Shown here piece after piece: positions 1-5,845 of a stretch of 8,239 nucleotides of DNA (its first letter is position 1; every line of letters begins with the position of its first letter). This DNA is from an uncultured Gemmatimonadota bacterium (GTDB lineage: Bacteria; Gemmatimonadota; Gemmatimonadetes; Gemmatimonadales; Gemmatimonadaceae). The translations under genes were made by a program, and so were the position numbers. The stretch spans positions 1 through 8,239 of the forward strand of contig CAITQY010000515.1 in assembly GCA_903894655.1 (NCBI GenBank). Reading direction: 5' to 3'. A model generated the notes under the pieces. That model saw only the letters and a program-made list of their open reading frames with translations. It was not told the origin of the DNA and did not search any database.

Positions 1-785
1 ACGGCAACTGGGCGCCCAACCCCGGCGTGGCGGTGGCGCATTTCATCGCCAGTGTGCGCGACATGGACGGCCGCATCAAGATCGCCGGCTTCTACGACGA
101 CGTGCCGGCCATTGCCGACGGCGACCGGGCGCTGGGGAAGGCGCTGTCGAATACCGACGACTCGCTGCGCACGTCACTGGGGCTTGCCCGCACCGAAGCG
201 AATAACGCGGCACTTGGGGAGCGCATCATGCTCCCGGCGCTCAACATCCGCGGCATTCGTACCGGCGAAGTGGGTGGTGGGGCGGCCAACGCCGTGCCCA
301 CCAGCGCCAGCGTGTCCATCGACTTCCGACTGGTGCCCGACCAGCAGCCGGCGCGCATCTGCGAACTGGTCACGCGTCATCTCGTGTCGTTGGGCTACAC
401 GGTGGCCACCGACCCCAATGCCGCGGCGCGCAGCACCGATCGCGCGCACCTCGCGTACGTGGGCTGCGGCGGTGGCTACACCAGCGTGCGCGTGGCGAGT
501 ACGCTGCCGTCGGTGCGCGCGGTGAAAACGCTGATGGCGCGCGCATACGGTCGCGAGCCATTCGTGATGCCGATGCTGGGCGGGTCGCTGCCGCTGTTTC
601 ACTTCGTGGAGCAGCTCGGCGCCACGGTGATCACGGTGCCCACGGTGAACGCCGACAACAGTCAGCACGCGCCGAACGAGAACCTGCGCATCGGCAATCT
701 GTGGGACGGCATCGGCGTGATCGCCGAGCTGATGGCGGGGTTGGGGCCGCTGTGGCCGGGCGGGGCGACGCCGGTGTTGAAGTAG
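1..785 (+). CDS. M20-family metallopeptidase, C-terminal part (5' end outside window)
   Basis: The open frame runs from the left edge to a TAG stop at 783-785, with about 260 residues visible. It begins with a YGNWAPNP-like segment, so the N-terminal metal-binding region (the HxD motif and the following catalytic Glu) lies upstream and cannot be checked. The visible part holds the lid/dimerisation domain typical of M20 enzymes (roughly nt 230-420: LNIRGIRTGEVGGGAANAVP, then SIDFRLVPDQ). It then returns to the catalytic domain, with the GGSLPLFHF loop and the late motif NADNSQHAPNENLR. The His at nt 666-668 fits the last conserved metal ligand of the family. M20 enzymes are zinc-dependent carboxypeptidases, dipeptidases or deacylases; the substrate cannot be told from this part, and without the N-terminus a secretion signal cannot be assessed. 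The frame is intact. A downstream GTG at 27 is not a plausible true start because the homologous-looking sequence continues upstream of it. Confidence 0.88.
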   Translation, partial: GNWAPNPGVAVAHFIASVRDMDGRIKIAGFYDDVPAIADGDRALGKALSNTDDSLRTSLGLARTEANNAALGERIMLPALNIRGIRTGEVGGGAANAVPTSASVSIDFRLVPDQQPARICELVTRHLVSLGYTVATDPNAAARSTDRAHLAYVGCGGGYTSVRVASTLPSVRAVKTLMARAYGREPFVMPMLGGSLPLFHFVEQLGATVITVPTVNADNSQHAPNENLRIGNLWDGIGVIAELMAGLGPLWPGGATPVLK

Positions 786-790
786 GGGCG

Positions 791-819
791 TTGTCCAATT
801 GGTGCTATCGATCTACCTT
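791..819 (+). promoter_or_regulatory. Weak candidate promoter for the toxin-antitoxin pair
   Basis: TTGTCC (791-796) and TACCTT (814-819) are separated by 17 bases, the usual sigma-70 spacing. They match the consensus hexamers at about 4/6 and 3/6 positions. The site lies in the only non-coding gap before the antitoxin gene and overlaps the repeats described separately. The match is weak and sigma-factor consensus in this lineage is uncertain, so this is a suggestion only. Confidence 0.2.
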
Positions 820-843
820 TCGGGTAACGATAGTGCGATCGAT
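802..843. promoter_or_regulatory. Candidate antitoxin operator: direct and inverted repeats
   Basis: An 11-base direct repeat, GTGCTATCGAT (802-812) and GTGCGATCGAT (833-843), has one mismatch and a 31-base period, close to three DNA turns. In the same stretch CTATCG (805-810) and CGATAG (828-833) form an inverted repeat with 17 bases between the arms. Each direct copy also contains the palindrome ATCGAT. The block sits 19 bases before the antitoxin start. VapB/MazE-type antitoxins commonly repress their own operon by binding such repeats, so an operator role is a reasonable inference but is not shown. Confidence 0.38.
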
Positions 844-852
844 ACGCGAACT

Positions 853-858
853 GGGGGA
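853..858 (+). promoter_or_regulatory. Ribosome binding site that fixes the antitoxin start
   Basis: GGGGGA at 853-858 ends 3 bases before the ATG at 862. It is purine-rich and the only Shine-Dalgarno-like sequence near a possible start of this frame. It favours the ATG at 862 over an in-frame TTG at 799, which would add 21 residues unlike any antitoxin N-terminus. Confidence 0.5.
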
Positions 859-861
859 CGA

Positions 862-1068
862 ATGGACGTGGTCACGATTTCGCCCAAGTATCAGGTGGTG
901 ATCCCGCGGAGCGTTCGCGAGCGGCTCCAGCTGGAACCTGGGCAGAAAGTGCAGGCTATCGTGTACGGCGATCGCGTCGAGCTGATCCCATTGCGGACCG
1001 CGCGGAGTCTGCGCGGATTCGTGCGCGGCATCGACACCGCTGTCGACCGTGACGCTGATCGCGAGTAG
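862..1068 (+). CDS. vapB: AbrB/MazE-fold antitoxin of a VapBC-type pair
   Basis: A 68-residue protein. The first ~47 residues form a SpoVT/AbrB (swapped-hairpin) DNA-binding domain: VVTISPKYQVVIPRSVRERL, then LEPGQKVQAIVYGDRVELIP. The short acidic and basic tail (SLRGFVRGIDTAVDRDADRE) resembles the toxin-wrapping C-terminus of PIN-partner antitoxins, which have an LRG..GI.T..ER..DR pattern. As a family, these proteins bind and silence the cognate toxin and repress their own promoter as a complex. The ATG at 862 is chosen because it places the AbrB motif at the N-terminus and has a purine-rich ribosome site. The gene is followed after 9 bases by the PIN toxin, and the order antitoxin-toxin is typical. 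The vapB symbol is given by family and context; it could equally be filed as a MazE-like AbrB-family antitoxin. Confidence 0.88.
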   Translation: MDVVTISPKYQVVIPRSVRERLQLEPGQKVQAIVYGDRVELIPLRTARSLRGFVRGIDTAVDRDADRE

Positions 1069-1077
1069 GGCTGCGCC

Positions 1078-1473
1078 ATGGTTACTCGTGCCAAGTTGAA
1101 TGTGGTCGACTCGTCGGCGTGGCTCGCCTATTTCGCCGACACGGCCAACGCCGGAACGTTTGCCGCTGCCATCGAAGACGAGCGGCGGCTCGTGACGCCG
1201 GCAATCTGCCTGCTGGAGGTATTCAAGGTCGTCGCGCGCCAGCGTGGGGAGAGCGACGCGCTGCAGGCGATTGCCGTGATGCAGCAGGGGCGCGTAGTCG
1301 ATCTCGATGCCACGCTGGCGCTCCGAGCGGCATCGCTGGGGCTCGAGCACAAACTGCCGCTGGCCGACAGTATCGTCTACGCGACTGCTCGCGAACTCGG
1401 CGCCGTCGTCTGGACGCAGGACGCCGACTTCGAAGGGCTTCGGGACGTCGAGTACTGTCCGGCGCCTCGCTAA
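1078..1473 (+). CDS. vapC: PIN-domain ribonuclease toxin, VapC family
   Basis: 131 residues, the normal size for a single PIN domain. The four acidic positions expected for Mg2+-dependent RNase activity are visible: D11 in VVDSSAWLAYF, E47 in ICLLEVFKV, D97 in LPLADSIVYATA and D115 in WTQDADFEGL. VapC toxins cleave RNA, commonly tRNA or a ribosomal loop, and are held inactive by their antitoxin; the target of this one cannot be read from sequence. The ATG at 1078 is preceded by AGGG overlapping the antitoxin stop, giving tight translational linkage with vapB. The frame is intact with all acidic residues kept, so the toxin looks functional. The gene ends 15 bases from the convergent DUF2256 gene. 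Confidence 0.9.
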   Translation: MVTRAKLNVVDSSAWLAYFADTANAGTFAAAIEDERRLVTPAICLLEVFKVVARQRGESDALQAIAVMQQGRVVDLDATLALRAASLGLEHKLPLADSIVYATARELGAVVWTQDADFEGLRDVEYCPAPR

Positions 1474-1488
1474 TTCCGCCGGCCGCCG

Positions 1489-1674
<186 letters not shown>

Positions 1675-1712
1675 CGCTCCCCAAGCGACCCGCGGCGGTG
1701 CAGAGTTCCCGG

Positions 1713-2993
1713 ATGCAGAGTCCGCACAGTTCCCACGACCCGGCCCACTTTCCGGCCAGCACGGAAGATCTCCTCTATTCCGACTACCGGAAAACAGAGG
1801 AGCTCGGCACGCTCCGCCAGGTCGCCCGCGCCCTGGCCGCCGAAACGAATTCCCAGAGCGTCCTGCAAACGCTCTGCGAGCTATCGATGGTGCGCGGAAG
1901 GGCGAATGGCGCGTCAGTGGCAGAATTAAGCGGCGATAATGGCGTATATGTGGCCTGTGCCGGCCGCACGAACGATCTGCTCTCCATGACCTTTCCGCTC
2001 GAGGGCACGGTCACGGGGCGCGTGGCCAACGAACTGCGGGCGATCACCATCATGTCGCCGCAGGCCGGCTTGCCGTTCTTCGCCGAGCTGATGCCTCGCC
2101 TGGGGATCGGCCCCATGCTGCTGCTGCCGCTGGTGGCCAACGGCCAGCTGTTCGGCGTGCTGTCCATCACCCGCGACATCGGGCACCCGCAGTTTGACGA
2201 GGCCGACGAGGAACGGCTCGGGGTGATGGCGGACCTGGCGGCGCTGGCACTCTGGAAGGCCCGGTTGCTTGAAGACGCCCGGTCGGCCGATGCCGCAAAA
2301 ACCAGCCTTTTAGCGACACTATCGCACGAGCTTCGCACCCCTTTAACGGCACTAGAGGGCTATTCAGAGCTATTGGAGGATCAGATCCTCGGCCCGCTGT
2401 CGCCGGAACAGCAGGACGTGGTGATGCGCCTGCGCACCGTGGGGCGACATCTGGGCTCGCTGATCGAAGACATTCTCACCTACGCCTCGCTCGAAGCCGA
2501 CCGCCTCACGCCGCGCAACGCCACCGTCCGCGTCCCTGAACTGCTGGATTCCCTCCATCCGTTCATCGAACCGCTGGCGCGCGAAAAGGGGATCGAGTTT
2601 TCGATCGACCTCGAGTCCGGGCTCCCGTCGCTGCACACCGACGAAGCGCAGGTGCGGCAGATCCTGCTCAATCTCTGCCAGAACGCGGTGAAGTTCACCG
2701 AGGAGGGTGCGGTGTCGGTCCGCGTCACGCGCGGCTCTCCGCTGTCCGATGGAACCGCCACTGTGCGCTGTGCCGTGCGCGACTCCGGTATCGGCATCGA
2801 GCCCACCGACATGCAACGGCTTTTTCGCCCCTTCTCCCAGATCGAGAACGTGCCGGCCGGTCGGCACCGGGGCACCGGATTGGGGCTCTACATCGCGCGC
2901 CGCCTCGCCACCATGCTGGGCGGGCGTATCGAGGTGGTGTCGCGCCCCGGTGAAGGGTCGGTGTTCACCCTCGTCGTGCCCGCGACGCACTGA
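1713..2993 (+). CDS. Cytoplasmic GAF-domain sensor histidine kinase
   Basis: About 426 residues from the ATG at 1713. In-frame TTG (1665) and GTG (1698) are possible alternative starts; the TTG would overlap the divergent DUF2256 gene by 10 bases, and none of the three has a clear ribosome site. Residues ~28-187 look like a GAF-type sensor domain (LGIGPMLLLPLVANGQLFGV). The HisKA dimerisation domain follows with H-box SHELRTPLTALEGYSELLED, phospho-acceptor H205. The ATP-binding domain has the N box (N320 and N324 in LLNLCQNAVKF), G1 (D357 in DSGIGI), F box (LFRPFSQ) and G2 (G387TGLG391). No membrane segment or signal peptide is visible, so it should sense a cytoplasmic cue, unknown here. No response regulator is adjacent, so it is an orphan within this window. 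A run of rare leucine codons marks the H-box. Confidence 0.93.
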   Translation: MQSPHSSHDPAHFPASTEDLLYSDYRKTEELGTLRQVARALAAETNSQSVLQTLCELSMVRGRANGASVAELSGDNGVYVACAGRTNDLLSMTFPLEGTVTGRVANELRAITIMSPQAGLPFFAELMPRLGIGPMLLLPLVANGQLFGVLSITRDIGHPQFDEADEERLGVMADLAALALWKARLLEDARSADAAKTSLLATLSHELRTPLTALEGYSELLEDQILGPLSPEQQDVVMRLRTVGRHLGSLIEDILTYASLEADRLTPRNATVRVPELLDSLHPFIEPLAREKGIEFSIDLESGLPSLHTDEAQVRQILLNLCQNAVKFTEEGAVSVRVTRGSPLSDGTATVRCAVRDSGIGIEPTDMQRLFRPFSQIENVPAGRHRGTGLGLYIARRLATMLGGRIEVVSRPGEGSVFTLVVPATH

Positions 2994-3026
2994 GCGCACG
3001 CGAGGGGCCGCGGAGTGCACGGCTCA
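2991..3026 (+). other. Imperfect hairpin between the kinase stop and sucA
   Basis: TGAGCGCAC (2991-2999) can pair with GTGC (3015-3018) and GCTCA (3022-3026), with a 3-base bulge (ACG). A small inner GCG/CGC stem (3000-3002 with 3009-3011) encloses the loop AGGGGC. It overlaps the kinase stop codon. No T-run follows, so it is not a classical intrinsic terminator. It might attenuate read-through or stabilise a transcript end, or be chance pairing in GC-rich DNA. Confidence 0.25.
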
Positions 3027-3064
3027 CCTGTGTCTTCGTGACCCCACCATTACATTCGAACGTT

Positions 3065-5845
3065 ATGACCGCTGCCATCACGAGCGTTTTCAACGACGGC
3101 ATTTTTGCCGAACAATTCGAGCGTTATCGTCACGACCCCGCCAGTGTGGACGAGACGTGGCGCCAATATTTCCGCATCGCCGAGTCGCTGTTTGGACCGG
3201 GGGCGGCGACGCCTACGTCTGCGCCGGTCGGCGGCGCCACCTACGATGTCGCGTTCCTTCGGAAAGTGGCCGCTGCCGCCTCGCTGCAGCAGGCCATCCG
3301 CAGCTATGGCCATTACGCGGTGCAGCTCGATCCGCTCGGCACGCCGCCTCCCGGCGCCGATGATCTGAGCCCCGAGTACTGGGGACTGACCGACGCCGAT
3401 TTGCAGGCGATTCCCGGTGAGGCGCTGGGCGATGCGCGCTTCGCCACCGCCTCCGACGCGATCGCACGCAAGCGACAGGTCTACGCGGGGCGCATCGGAT
3501 ATGAAGTGTGGCATCTCGAAGTCGACGAAGAGCGCGAGTGGTTTGTTCGCGCATTTCGCGACGGCGTGCTGACGCGGCCCCTTACACCCGACGAGAAAAA
3601 AGACGCGCTCCGTCGCCTGAATCAGGTGGACGGACTGGAGCGCTTCCTCGGGCGCGTGTATCAGGGGTATAAGCGATTCTCGGTCGAGGGCACCGATACC
3701 CTCATTCCGATGCTCGACGAGCTGATCCGGGAGTCGGGCCGCTCCGGGGCGCGCGAGATCGTCATCGGCATGTCGCATCGTGGCCGTCTGAACGTGCTGA
3801 CGAACGTGATGGGTAAGCCGTTCGAGAGCCTCTTCGCCGAGTTCGAGGGGCGCCACGATCACGTGGACGGCAACGCCACCGGCGACGTGAAGTACCATAT
3901 GGGGTTTATCGGTACGTGCGATGTGGACGGTACGGCCGTGACCCTTCGCCTCGCGCCGAATCCATCGCACCTCGAAGTGGTGAACCCCGTCATTGAAGGC
4001 ATGGTGCGTGCGTTGCAGCGCCTGCCGGGCATCTCCGCCGAACGCAACGAACTCGGCGTGGTGCCCGTGGCGATTCATGGTGACGCGGCGTTTCCGGGCG
4101 AGGGCATCGTGGCCGAAACGCTCAACATCTCGCACCTCAACGCGTACCGCACCGGCGGCACGATTCACATCATCGTCAACAATCAGGTCGGCTTCACCAC
4201 TGACCCGATCGATGCCCGCTCCACGCACTACGCATCGGATCTCGCGAAGGGCTTCGAAATTCCGATCTTCCATGTCAACGCCGATGATGCGCAGGCCTGC
4301 ATCACGGCGGTGCGTCTGGCGTGCGCGTATCGCGCCACGTTCAAGAAGGACGTACTGATCGACCTCGTGGGCTATCGTCGTCATGGGCACAACGAAGGCG
4401 ACGAGCCGATGTACACGCAGCCCACGCGCTCCGCGAAAATCCGTAAGCACCCCACGGTGCCGCAGGTGTGGGCCAGCCGTTTGGTGGCCGAGGGCGTCGT
4501 CACCGAGGCGGAAGCGGCCGAGGTGGAGCAGACGGTCGCGCTGCACTACGCTGAGATTCATGCGCGCTTCAAGCAGTCGCTGCTGGCCAGCGAGAAACAC
4601 GCACCGTGGCCAGCCGAGCCGGCGTCGGCGCCGAAGGCTGTCACCACCAACGTGGCGGTCGAGAAACTGCAGGACGTGAACGAAGCGCTGCTCACCTGGC
4701 CGTCCGATCTCAAGCCGAATCCGCGCTTGGCCAAGCAGCTCGAGCGTCGTCGCGAGACGATGAGCGAGCAGGGTGGTATCGAGTGGGGACACGCTGAAGC
4801 GCTGGCGTTCGGTACGCTGCTCCTCGACGGTATGTCGGTGCGCATCACGGGTCAGGACGCCGAACGCGGTACCTTCTCGCATCGCCATGCGGTGCTCAGC
4901 GACAGCGAGAACGGCCGCAAGTACGCGCCGCTTGCCCATCTGCCCGGCAGGAAGGGCGCCTTCGAGATCTACAACTCGGCGCTCTCCGAGACCGCCGTGC
5001 TGGCGTTCGAGTATGGATACAGTACGGTCGCCACCGACACCCTCACGGTGTGGGAAGCGCAGTTCGGTGACTTCGTGAACGTGGCGCAGCCGATTATCGA
5101 CCAGTTCATCGTGGCGGACCGCGCCAAGTGGGGACAGGACAGCGGCGTCGTGCTGCTGCTGCCGCACGGCTATGAGGGCCAAGGCCCGGAGCATTCGAGC
5201 GCGCGTCTCGAGCGGTTCCTGCAGATGTGCGCCGAAGGCAACCTCACCGTGGCCTACTGCAGCACGCCAGCGCAGTACTTCCACCTGCTGCGTCGCCAAG
5301 CGCTGCGGACATCGCGTCGTCCGCTCATCTGCATGCAGCCGAAATCGCTGCTGCGTTTGCCGCAGGCGGCGTCGAAGCTCGACGACCTGTCACAGGGCGG
5401 CTTCCAGTCGGTGATCGACGATCCCATCGCGTCGCAGCATCGTGACGAGGTGCGTCGCATCGTGTTCTGCACGGGCAAGCTGTATTACGACATGTCGCTG
5501 GCGGCCACTCGCAATCCGCACGTGGCGCTGGTGCGGGTCGAGGAGCTGTATCCGTGGCCGCATGAGGAAATTGTGCGCATCATGGATCTGTATCCCGCGA
5601 TCGAGCAGGTCGTGTGGGCGCAGGAAGAGCCGAAGAATCAGGGCGCATGGACATACGTGCAGCCGCGTTTGCGCGCGTCGGCGGGTGCGTCGGTGGGTGT
5701 GCGCTACGTGGGTCGCCCGGAGCGCGCGAGCCCGGCGGAAGGGTACATGGATGCGCACCAGGCCGAGCAGGCCCGCATCATTGCGATGGTCATGGATACC
5801 GGCGAAGTGGCCGCGGAGCGTGCAACGATGAAGGTGGGTCAGTGA
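3065..5845 (+). CDS. sucA: 2-oxoglutarate dehydrogenase E1 component
   Basis: A 926-residue thiamine-diphosphate enzyme, close to the usual ~930. It decarboxylates 2-oxoglutarate and passes the succinyl group to the lipoyl arm of E2 (SucB) in the cytoplasmic TCA-cycle complex. The N-terminus (FAEQFERYRHDPASVDETWR) is the typical E1o segment linked to E2 contact. Visible motifs: MSHRGRLNVL (H238), LAPNPSHLEVVNPVIEG, the ThDP/Mg motif HGDAAFPGEG with D340 and later N373 in NNQVGFTT, RRHGHNEGDEP (H440, H442), GTFSHRHAV (H606, H608), HGYEGQGPEHSSARLERFLQ (H701) and RVEELYPWP. There is no fused acyltransferase domain as in the actinobacterial Kgd form. The ATG at 3065 is preferred because the family-like sequence starts there; a GTG at 3038 would add nine residues. 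Neither start has a clear ribosome site. sucB and lpd are not adjacent; the stop overlaps the next gene. Confidence 0.98.
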   Translation: MTAAITSVFNDGIFAEQFERYRHDPASVDETWRQYFRIAESLFGPGAATPTSAPVGGATYDVAFLRKVAAAASLQQAIRSYGHYAVQLDPLGTPPPGADDLSPEYWGLTDADLQAIPGEALGDARFATASDAIARKRQVYAGRIGYEVWHLEVDEEREWFVRAFRDGVLTRPLTPDEKKDALRRLNQVDGLERFLGRVYQGYKRFSVEGTDTLIPMLDELIRESGRSGAREIVIGMSHRGRLNVLTNVMGKPFESLFAEFEGRHDHVDGNATGDVKYHMGFIGTCDVDGTAVTLRLAPNPSHLEVVNPVIEGMVRALQRLPGISAERNELGVVPVAIHGDAAFPGEGIVAETLNISHLNAYRTGGTIHIIVNNQVGFTTDPIDARSTHYASDLAKGFEIPIFHVNADDAQACITAVRLACAYRATFKKDVLIDLVGYRRHGHNEGDEPMYTQPTRSAKIRKHPTVPQVWASRLVAEGVVTEAEAAEVEQTVALHYAEIHARFKQSLLASEKHAPWPAEPASAPKAVTTNVAVEKLQDVNEALLTWPSDLKPNPRLAKQLERRRETMSEQGGIEWGHAEALAFGTLLLDGMSVRITGQDAERGTFSHRHAVLSDSENGRKYAPLAHLPGRKGAFEIYNSALSETAVLAFEYGYSTVATDTLTVWEAQFGDFVNVAQPIIDQFIVADRAKWGQDSGVVLLLPHGYEGQGPEHSSARLERFLQMCAEGNLTVAYCSTPAQYFHLLRRQALRTSRRPLICMQPKSLLRLPQAASKLDDLSQGGFQSVIDDPIASQHRDEVRRIVFCTGKLYYDMSLAATRNPHVALVRVEELYPWPHEEIVRIMDLYPAIEQVVWAQEEPKNQGAWTYVQPRLRASAGASVGVRYVGRPERASPAEGYMDAHQAEQARIIAMVMDTGEVAAERATMKVGQ
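5831..5838 (+). promoter_or_regulatory. Ribosome binding site inside the sucA 3' end
   Basis: AAGGTGGG (5831-5838), within the last codons of sucA, contains GGTG ending 5 bases before GTG 5842. It supports that GTG as the start of the PIG-L gene over the in-frame ATGs at 5878 and 5881. Starting at the GTG also leaves the arginine-rich n-region of the signal peptide in place. Confidence 0.55.

Noticed and set aside
174..668. A 164-codon minus-strand open frame inside the M20 peptidase
   Set aside because: His/Arg-rich shadow of a frame with clear M20 motifs.
740..790. Possible terminator after the M20 peptidase
   Set aside because: The region is G-rich but forms no convincing stem and has no T-run.
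799..861. N-terminal extension of the antitoxin from TTG 799
   Set aside because: The added 21 residues overlap the candidate operator and do not look like an AbrB-fold N-terminus; ATG 862 has a purine-rich ribosome site.
2370..3020. A 216-codon minus-strand open frame over the kinase catalytic domain
   Set aside because: Opposite intact N, G1 and G2 boxes; composition typical of a GC-rich shadow frame.
3050..5299. A 749-codon open frame on the minus strand, antisense to sucA
   Set aside because: It lies wholly opposite a certain gene. Its translation is rich in Arg and His with no recognisable motif, as expected from the mirror of G/C-ending codons.
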